A stretch of DNA of 64,000 bases from Malus domestica (GCF_042453785.1 NC_091673.1:3417501-3481500); one strand, 5' to 3'. Numbered from the stretch's first letter, positions 8,863 to 20,820 are shown. The notes: generated by a model not told the origin, from the sequence alone. Translations and numbers: made by a program.

Positions 8863-9772
8863 TAGAGGTGGGTTCGGTTTAAATCGGTTCAGTTTTTTGC
8901 CAAAACCGAAACCAAACCGAAATTTCGGTTCGGTTCATTTTTTTTTCGGTTTTTTTCGGTTCGGTTTTTTATCGGTTCGGTTTTTTCCGGTTCGGTTTCG
9001 GTTCGGTTTCGGTTTTTTGTTTTTTTTTTCTTTCAAAAATGAAAAACATTGAAATTTTAAATTTTAACATATCCAACACAATCATAACATAAGCATTCTA
9101 ACTAGAATCAAAGACAATGAAAATAAACATTTAAAGTTGAACTAAAATCATCAATCAAGTCTTCCAAAGTCCAAACTAACAACCTCACAACGCAAAAATC
9201 GTACAAATGACTTAGAAAAGTTAAATTGTATGATGTTGTTCAAAGATCAAGGTTGTTTGCTTGTAACTGCATGTTGACAACTTGATTAGTAAAAGTAATG
9301 CGTGGGTGGATTTATTTAGTGTGTGTTGGATTCTTTTCCATCACAAATTACCCAAGTAATCTACCTGAAATAAATGTTTATGGATTCTGTTACATGTTAT
9401 ATGAGAGTAGATTTGGAAAAGAAAGCTGGGGCAGAAGTAGACAGTGCTATGGAGATGGATGTAGGTACTTCAGGATGAGGTTTGGTTCCGGAACCTTATA
9501 TGGGGGGGGGGATAAATAATAGGTTAGGGTTTAGAGTTTTTATAGGCATTTTTTAAATATTTTGAGCTTAAAGTTTGACAACACATTGGGTTTAGCACAT
9601 TTTAACTTACAAATTGGGTTTAGAAAATAATATCCAAAACAAATAATTAAATAAAAAATTTAATTTAATTAATTCGGTTCGGTTTTTTCAATTCGGTTCG
9701 GTTTTTTCGTTCGGTTCGGTTCGGTTTGGTTTTCGGTTTTTTTCGGTTTTCGGTTTCTTGAATCCACCCCTA
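8863..9772. mobile_element. hAT-like non-autonomous transposon, 910 bp
   Basis: A perfect 8-bp target duplication ATAAATAG (8855-8862 and 9773-9780) flanks inverted ends TAGAGGTGGG and TCCACCCCTA. Subterminal regions at both ends are packed with TTCGGTT repeats on the plus strand (about 8873-9020 and 9676-9755), typical of plant hAT-family non-autonomous elements. No transposase frame is present; the longest internal frame (73 codons) has no recognisable domain. Confidence 0.88.
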
Positions 9773-9780
9773 ATAAATAG

Positions 9781-10864
9781 CACATCCCTTGTCTTCTCGT
9801 CTCACATTGTTCAACAGTGGTGGTTCCGTATAGGATCCCAAATCCCAAACCAAAAATTTTCGGGACGGGAAATTGAAGACCAATTCCAAACCAGAATTTT
9901 GGTATCCCAATTTTCAGGATTCTCGAAAAGTTTTTGGTATTTCTTTTTTTTTTTTTTTTCTTTTTGGAAACTTGGTTTTTGGGTTTTGGGCTTTTAGGCT
10001 TTTGAGCATAAATTTGAGATTTTTCGGTTGTGAGCTAAAATTTGAGCATTTGACTTAAAATTTTGTTGCCAATTTCATATCAATTGAAATTTAGGTTGTT
10101 TACCTATCCAATTTGAAATTTCTTATTAATTGAAATACCAAATCATTCTTACCAAGCCAAATTAACGTTTCAAATTTCTAAACTACTTAATTTTATACTT
10201 CTATTTCTAATATAGTTTACTTTCAAATTACTTAAATTCAACATTCAACATGCAACCAAAATAAATGTACATATATATTTTCGGTTCGGGATTCTCGAAT
10301 CATTGAATATGTAATTGATAATTATATATATAATAAAAAATAGCCTTTAGCTCGTGCTCTAATATTAAATTTAATAATAATTATTTTAAATTCTGAATTT
10401 AATTTTTTTTATCTATTTGTTATTTCACCAAACTCATCTAAAAGTCTGAGAAGGTCGAAGAAAACGATAAGCCGCACACCCCTTCTGTTCGAACAGTCGC
10501 CTCCCAACTTCGTACCTGTTGGGAACAGATTTATAAATATTATACATACATGTATCTGCATCTCAATCAAAACACAGAAAAATCATTCTCCTACAAGTCT
10601 TACCAAAACCTATCATACTGAGATAATCACAAAGACATTCACTAGAAACCAAGTTTTCCGATGCTGGAATCTTGGTTTAGATCGTTAAATCTTAGTCAAG
10701 CAAATACCTTCCAACCTACAAGCACTAAGTAAGGGCGAAATTTTGTTTCAAATACATTGTGGTATGTAGGCCCCGATCCTTATTTCGCAAAACAATTTCA
10801 GTTTTGTTTCATTCGAATTGTATCAATACATATAGTTGCAATTCATTTGTTGATTAGCGTAGAG

Positions 10865-10899
<35 letters not shown>

Positions 10900-11100
10900 G
10901 TTGATTGTTAATTATTATCCAACATGTGCTACAAATTCACATTACAAAGTGAAATGCATCCTATCGAGCTGAAGAAATTCATCCTTTAAACTGAAATGGC
11001 AGGATCAAAACGGGTGAAGTGAAACTACTCGTTACTTATACTGTTATACAATGCTCATGATTCTTTCCACATCAAAGCAAATGTCGATACGGCTAGGGTT
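9781..11100. other. AT-rich intergenic DNA with a (TA)n tract
   Basis: No gene is visible. The part from about 9815 to 10310 begins with ATCCCAAATCCCAAACC and ends with CGGTTCGGGATTCTCG, so it may be another hAT-like relic, but I could not define ends. A (TA)n microsatellite lies at 10865-10896. The last few hundred bases are the 3' flank of the DUF1262 gene at 11126-12451. Confidence 0.45.
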
Positions 11101-11125
11101 GTGGCAACGCGCGCTTCAGTTTCCG

Positions 11126-12451
11126 TTATTCCCATTTGGTTCGAATCTGGTGCGTGTGCTTGAATTCATATGTGAGTAGTACTTCCGAGTTTCCATTCGT
11201 TGACATTCGTTTCAATATAAACCTCTCTACCAATACATAACTACCAAATCGCTTCCACTCGCCACCACCCGTCACCTCAAACGCTTCCACTCTCTCCACC
11301 CTCACTTTCTTTTCACCCCCACCAATCCATCCAACTCTTTCTTGTTCCCATTTCATCCTCTCCACAACTTTCATGCTCAATCCCACTCTTGTTTCTCCTC
11401 CCGCACCATTGAAATAATTCTTGAACCACATGAACCTGTCTTTACCCACATTTTTTTCAGTCCAAAAAGCCTCCTTTCGGTCAACAAAAACCGCCTCTTT
11501 TTGAACGAAAGCATCCACAAACGCAACACCATTATATTTTCCTTCAGCGTTGTTATAAGCACTGTCGAAAATCTTTTCCCATCGTTGCTCAAGTATAATT
11601 TCATAGAACATACATTTTTTCATTTGGTCCTTCAACTTCACTCCTCCTACCCTAACAAACATGAAAGGACAATACCACTTACCAACACCCACAGCTGCAG
11701 AGAAATCATACGACAATGGAAAATCGAACTGCGGAAGGCTTGCCCGTAGAGAAGAGTTGATTCCTGAGGCTTCACTCAATTGGAAATGATGCGGCCCTCT
11801 CATTCTCGCATTCCACCCTTTTCTCCTCAAGAAGAGAGGAGGAAACCCCTCTTGATCAACAGACTTGGCAAAGAAACAATTGCTGCCCTTCTCCGTACGA
11901 ACTATTTGAACTTGCTGGTTTATGTCGGACGGATCCAACGGTTTTGGCATAGCATCTGGAATAGATTTACCGCCGCAACAGCCAGTCTCAGCCACGTCTT
12001 CTTTTCTTGAATTTGTGCATGCTTCCCTGCAATTTAAACCAATGCTATATCAATTGTACATGGAAACTTTTCTATGTGACAGAAACACCGCCGCATGAAG
12101 TGAAGTATGAAGAACATGCATGGATATATATATATATGTATATGCATACCCCATTTGCTTCCCACTCCGAAGTATGACATGGTATCGATTGGAAGACAAG
12201 GGCTGATCAAGCACTGGAATGAAGGCAACAGCGTCTTCATCCGAGTCATATCCAACACCTATATCGTAGTTCTGAGGGAAAGGCAGGTCTCTGACCACGT
12301 CATCAGTGCCAACAGCGCATCCGCAGCATGTTACCTTAACCCGTTCTTCATCATGGAGTACAAGATAACCAGAATTTGGCCCCTCCGGTGGCCGTAGAGA
12401 CAGGGACTGAGGAGACATTCGACAAGCAGACAGAGGCTTTGTCACATACAT
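11126..12451 (-). CDS. DUF1262 family protein, intact copy C
   Basis: This is a two-exon gene. Exon 1 runs 12451 down to 12150 and exon 2 runs 12026 down to 11126; the intron has GT (gtatgc) and AG (ctgcag) ends. The joined frame is 401 codons including TAA, giving about 400 residues, the usual DUF1262 size. The N-terminus has the family signature MYVTKPLS...PPEGPNSGYLVLHDEE, then a CCGC segment, LPFPQN and AFIPVL. Exon 2 has CCGGKSIPDA, FAKSVDQEGFPP, FPLSYDFS, VGKWYCPFMFV, LEQRWEKIFD, ERMKWEQERVGW and a C-terminal FKHTHQIRTKWE. No signal peptide or membrane segment is seen. Function is unknown; it lies in a tandem array of the same family. Start chosen because MYVT is conserved in every copy. 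Confidence 0.9.
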
Positions 12452-12520
12452 TAGGCCTTAAGGAAGACTGACTCACTTTCAATTTGATTTGATATGAAAT
12501 TTACTTGATTACAAAGAGTT

Positions 12521-12530
12521 TTAATTTATA
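12521..12530 (-). promoter_or_regulatory. Candidate TATA box of DUF1262 gene C
   Basis: Minus-strand TATAAATTAA lies about 70 bases upstream of the ATG at 12451. The same block is conserved upstream of gene D (15691-15700) and psi-A (near 5865), which supports a promoter role. Confidence 0.5.
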
Positions 12531-13110
12531 GGTAATGAAGTCAACCTTCAGAAGCATGCACTTATTCAGTTATTTGATTAGTTAATCTAATTACAAATTA
12601 GAAAATAATTCAGAAATTGCTGGCGTAGCTTCGAGTTTAATAAGTCATTATTATAATTCTCTCTTGATCTTATCTTCACCGGGAAGTCAGAAGTTGACAA
12701 TTTGCAGCAAATGCCAGGAACATCTCTCAATTACCCTATGCTGGGAAAAATCTTTCAGCTTAATGTCTGGATTTCTTTTAATTGTTTAATTTGTAGCACC
12801 TGCTTGGAAGGGTTCATTGAATCTGCATTTATACTTCTTTACAATGACAAATTGTTACTATGGCAGTTCACCTTCAAGTTCTAGTTGATGAGTAATTTTC
12901 AATTTTTCATTGTGAACGTCACACACTTAGACAGTATACCACATGCATTTATTTATGAATATTTTAGTATGAGTTCATAACATATCAAGCTGAAGAAATA
13001 CATACTTTAGTATATTAATTATATAATGATCAAGATTTTCGTCCAAATAGGAAATAATATTACTTCAAGCGATTAATTACATCCATCAAAAGCACATGAC
13101 CATATGAAAT
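12531..13110. other. Flank of unit C and F-type 3' flank
   Basis: 12680-12890 carries the common upstream module (CAAATGCCAGGAA, TAGCACCTGCTTGGAAGG). 12960-13110 instead matches the sequence just downstream of the frameshifted gene F (18412-18640), including TTCATAACATATCAAGCTGAAGAAATAC. The junction marks where two kinds of array unit meet. No coding sequence. Confidence 0.55.
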
Positions 13111-13423
13111 TTTCAAGGGAAATTTTATTCAGACCCATTTATCCTCTTTCTACACCTAATTTAAAGTGTTTAATCTTGAAATTCCGAATCTGCCCAACAA
13201 TTTTCTTTCTACACCTATAACGAAAAAGAACAAAAAAATAAATTATGAAATTCCAACACTAGAAAACCCTAAAACCCAGGCCATGCCATCACTCCAAACC
13301 CTAACCACCCCCAATTTCTACCCCTCCCCAACCCCCCACCGCCATCTTCTTATCACCCACAATGAAATCCCCAAAGATCTCAGCCATCAATGTCCCTTTC
13401 CCAACCTTTTACCGGCCACACAA

Positions 13424-13936
13424 GCTTCCATCCATTCTTTTCAACACAAACCTCTGTACCAAAACATAGCAACCAAATTTTATCCACTTACCCACCCCTC
13501 CAAACTCCTCTAACCTTTTCACTCTCACTTGCCTCTCATTCCCTCCAAACCTTCCAAACCTTTGTTGCTCCCACTTCATCCTCTCCACAATTGCCTAGTT
13601 CACCCTCACATTGTCTAAACCCATATACCACATAACCCCATTACCCACATACATCTCCTCATGCACAGCTTCCGCGTTCCCGCCAACAGCAACAGACTCG
13701 TTTTCAACGAAAACATCAACCACCACGGCATTGCCTTCCCTGTAATTACTCACATGCAAATATTTGTTCCCATCTTTGCTCAAGTGTCATCTCGAAAAAC
13801 CTTGTCCTACTCATTTGATCTTTTGGTGTTCCCTCCTTAACAAACACGAAGGGGCAATACCACTTCCCCACAACCACCGGATTCGAGCTTGTAAGCGATA
13901 ATGGGAAGTTGAAATCTGGAAGACGGGAGCGTAGCT
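13424..13936 (-). pseudogene. DUF1262 pseudogene psi-D', exon 2 fragment
   Basis: The minus strand matches exon 2 of gene F (18690-19215): the segments GNAVVVDVFVENESVAVGG, MSKDGNKYL, YMGLDNV and the C-terminal LVER-type region are recognisable. Frames are shifted and a stop interrupts after the GLDNVRVN stretch. There is no exon 1, and the fragment ends near 13936 where gene F would continue with LPDFNFPLS upstream. About 310 bp of unrelated sequence (13112-13423) separates it from its own 3' flank. Confidence 0.8.
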
Positions 13937-14290
13937 AATTAAGTCGGAATGTTAGCATATATCTCGAAGGTTAAAAAATTCCATGGGAAGTTAAGGTTTC
14001 TTTTAAGCTTAATGTCTTTCTGTGCAAGGCCTGAGACTGAAGACATTATAATGGAAACACTCATTATTTATACACTGCTCATGATTCTGTCCAGAAACAT
14101 TATAATTAATTAAAAGAACAATACTGCAATAATGTACCTAAAACAATGACTAGTGTATACCCGAAAACAGGACAAATCGGAAGTTTTTTGTCCCTAAATA
14201 CGATGATCAGCGTGTCTGAAAACCATGACTCGATACCAAACTTCCCGTCCATTCATTTCAGTACATGTGGGTGTAGCAACCAAATTTTTG

Positions 14291-15601
14291 TCATTCCCAT
14301 TTTCCCCTAATCTGGTGAGTGTGCTTGAAATCATATGCGAGTAGTCCTGCGGCGCTTCCAGTCGTAGACATTCTCTTCAATACAAACCTCTCTACCAGCA
14401 CATAACAACTAAATCTCTTCCACCCGCCACCACCCTTTCCCCCAAACTCTTCCACTCTCTCCACCCTCACTTGCCTTTCATCCCCATCAACCCATCCAAC
14501 TCTTTCTTGCTCCCATTTCATTCTTTCAAAAAATTTCATGCTCAATCCAACACTTGTTTCCCCTCCCACCCCATGAAAACTCTTAAACCACACGAACACA
14601 TCACCCGCACCCTCATTTCTTTCATCCCAAACAGCCTCCTGTCCACCCACATAAACCACCTCTCTTTGAACAAAAGCATCCACAAACACAGCAGGATTCT
14701 TTTTTCCTTCGGCGTTCTCATTAACGCTGTCAAAAATCTTTTCCCATCTTTGCTCAAGTTTTATTTCATAGTACATGGAATATTTCATTTGGTCCTTCAA
14801 CTTCACCCCTCCTTCCTTGACAAACATGAAATGACAATACCACTTGCCAACACACACAACTTCAGAGTAATCATGTGATAATGGAAAATCAAACCTGGGA
14901 AGGCTAGCTCGTAGCGAAGAGTTGAGTCCTGAGGCTTCACCCAATTGGTTACGATCCAGTGTGCTCATTCTCACGCTCCACCCTTTCCTCCTCAAGAAGT
15001 AAGGAGGAAAACCATCTGGATCAACGGACTTGGCAAAAAAACGACTGCTGCCCATCTCCTTGGGATGTATCCTAAATTGCTGATATATGTCTGACGGGTC
15101 CAATGGTTTTGGTTTAGCATTTGGTATACTTTTACCGCCGCAACAGCCAATATCCGTGTCCTCTTCCCTCGTATTTGTGCATGCTTCCCTGCAAATCAAA
15201 TCAGTTCCGGTATTAATTGTACATCTAAATTTTTCTATGTGACAGTAATATCGCCACATTAAAAATCAATCATAATAAGGTTATGCTTGGGTGTATATAT
15301 ATGCATACCCTTTATGTCTCCCTCTTCGACGTATGACATGGTATTGATTGGATGACAAGGGTTGATTAAGCACCGGAATGAAGGCAACAGCATCGTCATC
15401 TGAGCCATATCCAACGGTTAGATCCTTGTTCTGAGGGAAAGGCAAACCTCTAACCACGTTGTCCTCGCATCCGCAACAGTTTATCTCGACTGATTCGTCG
15501 TCATGGAGTACAAGATAACCAGAATTTGGCCCCTCCGGGGGCGGTAGAGAAAGTAACTGAGGAGACCTTCTATACACAGACAGAGGCTTTGTAACATACA
15601 T
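14291..15601 (-). CDS. DUF1262 family protein, intact copy D
   Basis: Exon 1 is 15601-15309 and exon 2 is 15188-14291, with GT (gtatgc) and AG (ttgcag) intron ends; the joined frame has 397 codons including TGA. An in-frame ATG seven codons upstream exists, but MYVTKPL is the conserved start. Exon 1 reads MYVTKPLSVYRRSPQLLSLP, PPEGPNSGYLVLHDDES, CCGCEDN, LPFPQNKDL and AFIPVLNQPLSSNQYHVI. Exon 2 has GCCGGKSIPNAKPKPLDPSDIYQQF, FAKSVDPDGFPPYFLRRKGW, FPLSHDYS, VGKWYCHFMFVKEGGVK, LEQRWEKIFDS, ERMKWEQERVGW and KHTHQIRGKWE. Cys-rich CCGG and CCGC clusters are retained. There is no signal peptide. The biochemical role is unknown. Confidence 0.92.
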
Positions 15602-15690
15602 CTTTGTAAGCAAAGAAAACAAAGTCTAAGAAAAGAACTATTGGCTCGCTTTCAAATTGGTTTGATGAAATTACTTGATTACAAAGAGGT

Positions 15691-15700
15691 TTAATTTATA
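15691..15700 (-). promoter_or_regulatory. Candidate TATA box of DUF1262 gene D
   Basis: Minus-strand TATAAATTAA lies about 90 bases upstream of the start codon, in a block conserved with the upstream regions of psi-B and gene C. Confidence 0.5.
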
Positions 15701-15888
15701 GAAATTCAGGAAGTCAAACTTCTGAGAAGGCGCCTGTAACCTTTGCACGTTATATCCTAGGTTTATGGCTTAGCTTCTTGTAATTCAGAAAACTGCTATT
15801 GCGAATATTTAAAAAGCTGGTGGTGTATAGAGAGCAACTTATTTAACACGTTTATATTAAAACATTTCATGTCATAAAAAACTTACAT

Positions 15889-16545
15889 AAAACTTTATAT
15901 CATTGGCACGAGATGTCACGGTAACACGAAGTATACTCATGTTATGAAAGTCTGTCTATTGACGTTTAAGCTATTATTAATTTTCTTGTGTGATTTTAGG
16001 AATTCGGATCCTCGCCGAATCCTCTTTGTGAGGATCCGGAGATTCGTCAATTATGTACATTCATCATACATTGTACGATCATAAATTATTTTAAATATTT
16101 TTATTTAAAAGTAAACACAAATAGTATTTGACAAAAATTGATTGTACGATATACGATAAACGATCACGATTTACGAATCTCCAGAATCCTTATCAAAATG
16201 ATCCGGAAGGGATCCTATTAGTCTAGTGCTGATAATTACGTCGTAGTCTTATCTTGATTGGTCTTCGGTTGATACAAGCAAAGTGTTAGAAATTGACAAT
16301 TTGCATCGAATGCACTTACATAGAATTTTGTATCATTGATATAAGATAATACAGTAACACGAAGTATACTTTTGTTATGTAATTCTGTCTATTGACGTTT
16401 AATCTATTATTTAATTTTCTAGTGTGTTTTTGGCGGTGGAGATTAGTCTAGTGCTGATAATTATGTCGTGGTCTTATCTTGATTGGTCTTCGGTTGATAT
16501 AAGAAAAGCGAAGGAATTTGACAATTTGCATCAAATACCTGGAAG
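15889..16545. repeat. Local tandem duplication upstream of gene D
   Basis: 15889-16314 and 16315-16545 are diverged tandem copies. Both contain AACACGAAGTATACT, GTCTATTGACGTTTAA, AGTCTAGTGCTGATAATTA, CTTATCTTGATTGGTCTTCGG and TTGACAATTTGCATC. The first copy is longer because it contains the MITE at about 15998-16217. Confidence 0.75.
15998..16217. mobile_element. MITE with GGATCC-type inverted ends
   Basis: The left end AGGAATTCGGATCCTCGCCG and the right end complement AATAGGATCCCTTCCGGATC form imperfect inverted repeats, and the segment is absent from the second copy of the local duplication. Interior ACGATATACGATAAACGA resembles the half-element at about 53425-53590, so at least one relative lies in this window. 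Confidence 0.6.
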
Positions 16546-17515
16546 GTTCGTACATTTATTTCTCAGTCACCTTAAGTTGGAAAAGGCCTTTCGGCAAAAC
16601 GCGTGTTTTCTAGTGTTTTTTTATTTTTTTAATCATCCGTGTCTTCGATTGTACGTCGCACCAGCTTGGAAGGGTGCATTAAGTCTAATTAATAGTTCTC
16701 TACGACGGCAAATTATTGGTTTGGAAGTTTACCTCAAACTTCTTGTTGACATCTAATTTTGATATGGCGACTTAATTTCAATGTGACGATCACGTTGAGA
16801 GGTGTTAAAACTACACATTATAACTGTTTTGGAAGCTTACCTCCAAAACTTCTTGTTGACATCTAATTGTGACTTTATCACATACACTTTCACAGAAATT
16901 CTGAATCAACACTCTCTTTTTTTTTTTTTTTTTAATTTAATTTAATTTAATTTTTATATTTTATGGAGAAATTTGATATATGTCTAGGAATAGTTTACTT
17001 TATTAAAATAGGCCCAATTCTTTGAATTTAATTATTTTTATTATCAATAGTTATCTTTTCAATGATAAGATGTATTATAAAAATCAAATTTCTTCCTAAT
17101 TATCTCTTGGATTATTTCTTTTTATTTTTATTTTTTTGTTATTTCTTGTTACCTTTTAGTTAGGTTTCATATCTTTCTTATAGGTGTATTATATTCATAT
17201 ATTTGTTACTTGAGTTAGGGTAGAATGTTTTGCAAATAAATTTATGTTAGTATATTAGTTTTTTTTTTGTTATAAGATATTAATTAGATTTTTTTGGAGT
17301 TGAAAATTGCATATTATTAGAAGATTTTAATTGATTTTTAATATTTTAAAAAATATAAAGTGAATGTAAAAAAAATAAAAACATGTAATTAGATAACTAG
17401 ACTTACTTAAAAAAAATTAAGTTGTCAATTATGTAACTTAGCCAAACTCTTCATCTTCTTAGTGTAAAAATATCGATGTACTAAAAAAAAAAAAAAAACC
17501 CTTGTCTATTTGTTT
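16546..17515. other. AT-rich flank
   Basis: 16640-16760 carries the CTTGGAAGG flank module again. From about 16910 to 17515 the DNA is strongly AT-rich with poly(T) and poly(A) runs, and I see no gene or definable element in it. Confidence 0.4.
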
Positions 17516-18206
17516 GTAGGGAAAAAAGGAAAGGATTTCTTGTGCTTTATAAGTTGTCTTGGAGGGTAACGGACTTGTGGAAACTGACTTAGTCAATTGC
17601 TTGTTGCTCTAGTCGACTATTATTTTTAAATATTTTATTTGTGTTCAATGTTGTCAATTATACAAGAATTTTTTTACAATTCTTAGTCGATACGAAATCT
17701 CCATATGACATTGACATATTATATAAATTCTTGATTTTGAGCCATATGACGATGTAACAAAGTTCGCTTTGAACTAAGAATCCGTCTCATTTTTATGAAA
17801 AATTATTAAGTCCAACAATCGGATTGAATGGATTATAACTCACTCACAAAAAAAATGAAACCCTCTATATTTAAATACTATCTAACTTCATGTCAATACA
17901 AATTTCAATGTGATGGCCCTACAATTTTGTGAATGAATGGTTCGACTATCCAAAACATGGGGCATTGTAAACAGCATTGAGCAAAATTATGTAAACATTC
18001 CTCAAAGGGTGTTTCTTGGATAAATTGGGTTTGTGATTCACAAAAAAAATTTACAATTTCATAAATCAAATAGTCCCTCTAAAAGCATAACTGAATCCAT
18101 AACCTAGAAAATGTTCACAAATCCCAAATTTGAAATTTTTTCTCGGTACAAAATCTGAAATTTTGTACACAAATAGCATAAATACAAAAAACACAGGACA
18201 AATTTT
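17515..18206. repeat. Segmental duplicate of 20010-20700
   Basis: The two regions share long similar stretches, for example GCCA(T/C)ATGACGATGTAA, CATTGTAAACAGCATTGA, GTGTTTCTTGGAT(A/G)AATTGGGTTTGTGATTCAC and AAAGCATAACTGAATCCATAACC. They represent upstream flank of an F-type gene joined to the 3' flank of a G-type gene. Confidence 0.75.
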
Positions 18207-18412
18207 CATTTCCATTAGTCCAAATCTGATGAGTGTGCCTGACGTCATGGCTAAAAACCAAGCTCCCATCCATTTTCTTCAAAGAAAACCTCTCAACCAA
18301 TACAAAAAACCCTAACTTCTTCCAGTCACCCAACCCCCCAAATTCCTCAACCCTCTCAACTCTCACTCCCCTTCTTCTCCCCCCACCCACCAACCCTCCC
18401 TTGCTCCCACTA
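18207..18412 (-). pseudogene. DUF1262 pseudogene psi-E', exon 2 C-terminal fragment
   Basis: Minus-strand reading gives VRVERVEEFGGLGDWKKLGFFVLVERF, MDGSLVFSHDVRHTHQIW, closely matching the C-terminus of copy G at 20841-21010. The match stops sharply at about 18407-18412, within the SKGG / GCTCCCACT sequence, where the 3' flank of gene F begins. It is a chimera left by unequal exchange and cannot encode a protein. Confidence 0.8.
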
Positions 18413-18645
18413 TAGCATGGGTTCATAACACATCAAGCTGAAGAAATACATCCTTTATTTTAAAAAGGGCAGATTACAAACACAGGTGAAATGAAACTAC
18501 TCATATTACTTATACAATGATCAAGATTTTTGTCCAAAGAAAAAAAACATAATGGAAAGGATATTACTTCGAGCGATTAATTACATTCACTAAAAGCACA
18601 TAATGAAATGAAATTTTCAATCACAAACCAAAGGGAGCAAAAATT

Positions 18646-19954
18646 TCATTCCCATGTGCTCCGAATATGATGTGTGTGTCTGAAATCGTAAGTTAGCACC
18701 AAGCTTCCATCCATTCTTTTCAGCACAAACCTCTCCACCAAAACATAGCAACCAAATTTTCTCCACTTATACACCCCTCCAAACTCCTCTACTTTTTTCA
18801 CTCTTACTTGCCTCTCGTTCCCTCCAAACCATCCAAACCTTTGTTGCTCCCATTTCATCCTCTCCACAATTCTTAAGCTCAACCCCACATTGTCTAAACC
18901 CCTATACCACATAACCCCATTAGCCACATCCATCTCCTCATGCACAGCTTCCGCGTTCCCACCAACAGCAACAGACTCGTTTTGAACAAAAACATCAACC
19001 ACCACGGCGTTGCCTTCGCTATAAATACCGTCACATGCGAATATTTGTTCCCATCTTTGCTCAAGTGTCATCTCGTAAAACCTTGTCCTACTCATTTGAT
19101 CTTTAGGTGTTCCCTCCTTAACAAACATGAAGGGGCAATACCACTTCCCCACAACCACAGGATTCGAGCTTGTAAGTGATAATGGGAAGTTGAAATCTGG
19201 AAGACGGGCGCGTAGCTTAGCGTCTAGACCCAGCGCTTCACCTAAATGGAAGTCACGGGGAGTTGAGGTGCGTATTTCCCACCCTTTTCTTCCAAGAAAT
19301 TTTGGAGGGTACCCGTCTGAAGCTTGGATTTGGCAACAAAACCCCCAAATTGATTGCATCTTCGTTTCTGCTGGATCTCATATTGCTGGTAAATGTTATT
19401 GGGATTGAACGGCTGTGACGGCACATCCTTTACATAAGTGCAGAAGCAGCAGGTTCCCAAGTTCTCATCTGTTGAACATGTGTAGGCTTGCCTGCATGGA
19501 AACCGAAATCAATTAAGTCAGCACCATGGACTAACAATGTATTTCAAGTTAGGTAACAAAAAAAAATTAATACTATTACTACGGGAATTGATATTGCCAC
19601 TACAAAACATTAAGCTCAAATTGAGATTGCATACCCTTCAAGCTTTCCACGCGACTGGATCGCGTAGTAACGGTTGGAAGCCAAGGGCTGGTTAAGGACC
19701 GGAATGAAGGCGGTATAGAAATGAGAAACATGTTGGCTTTGTCCCGTCTGGGTAACATAACGAAGCTTTAGATTCTTGTTCTGAGGTAAAGGCATGTCAA
19801 GGAGCTCGTGGGATTTGCATAAACCAAAGCAACATGTAGTCTCTGCTTCTTCATCTTGGATGACCAAGATGCCAGAATTCGGACCCTCTGGCGGGGGTAA
19901 TGAGAGATCCTCAGGAGACTTTTTGTACATCGACAGAGGCCTAGTGACATACAT
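18646..19954 (-). pseudogene. DUF1262 family gene F, single frameshift
   Basis: Exon 1 is 19954-19635 (MYVTRPLSMYKKSPEDL, PPEGPNSGILVIQDEEAETTCCFGLC, MPLPQNKNL, AFIPVLNQPLASNRYYAI), and exon 2 is 19491-18646 with gtatgc/gcag intron ends. The exon 2 frame starts normally (CTYVKDVPSQPFNPNNIYQQYEIQQKRR) and reaches NQFGGFVAKS, after which the continuing family sequence ASDGYPPKFLGRKGW is in another frame. This is consistent with a one-base loss near 19323-19330. The remainder to KHTH-type FRHTHHIRSTWE is open for 237 codons. It is otherwise complete, so an assembly error is possible. It differs from the C and D type in its CCFGLC segment. Confidence 0.82.
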
Positions 19955-20820
19955 TTTTGCAGAAATTCTTATTCTCCACTCTCTGTGTTTTCTATTTGTT
20001 CTTAGGAATAAAGGAAAGGATTTCTTGTGCTTTACAAGTTGCCTTGTAGGGTAAGGGACTTGTAGAATTTGACTTAGCAAATTGTTTGTCGCGAATGTGG
20101 TTCTTGATAAGATCTGCCAATACGCAGACGTGTAACGCTCGCAGCCAAGGCTATCATGGATGGGTTGACAATGACTGTAAGGAATTCATGAATTTTCTTA
20201 CACTTTATGGTCAATACGAAATTTCCCTATCACATATTATATAATTCTTGTTTTTGAATTTTTAAGCCACATGACGATGTAAGTTGGAACAAATTTGGCT
20301 TTGAACTAAGACTCAGTCTCATGTTTTGGTAAAAAATTTGTGTCCGACAATTAATTAAATAGACTGTCTAACCCACTTATAAAGAAAAGAAATTCTCTAT
20401 GTTTAAATATCATATGGCTTCATGTAAGTACAAACTCCAATGTCAAGGACTCTTATGAATGAGTAGAATAATTCACTTGTCAGACACAAAATTTCTCTAC
20501 TTTTCCCCATTAGATCATAAGTAAATTTACACTTTATGTGAACAATGGACATTGTAAACAGCATTGATCAGAATTATGTGAACATTCCTCAAAAGGTGTT
20601 TCTTGGATGAATTGGGTTTGTGATTCACAAAAAAAATTTACACTTTCATAAATAAAAAATAGTACCTCAAAAAGCATAACTGAATCCATAACCCTGAGGT
20701 TAGAACAACGCAAAAAAACCTAATCTGAAATTTTATACACAAATAGAATATATAAATATAAAAAGGATTAGGTGTAACTTTTATTTTTCGTTATCAATAA
20801 AATTTTCGTTGTGCAGTTAA
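19955..20820. other. Intergenic flank between genes F and G
   Basis: No coding sequence is seen. It is the upstream region of gene F plus the 3' flank of gene G, and is duplicated at 17515-18206. Confidence 0.55.

Noticed and set aside
13166-13513. 115-codon plus-strand frame
   Set aside because: Most of it is the complement of the DUF1262 pseudogene fragment; no domain is seen.
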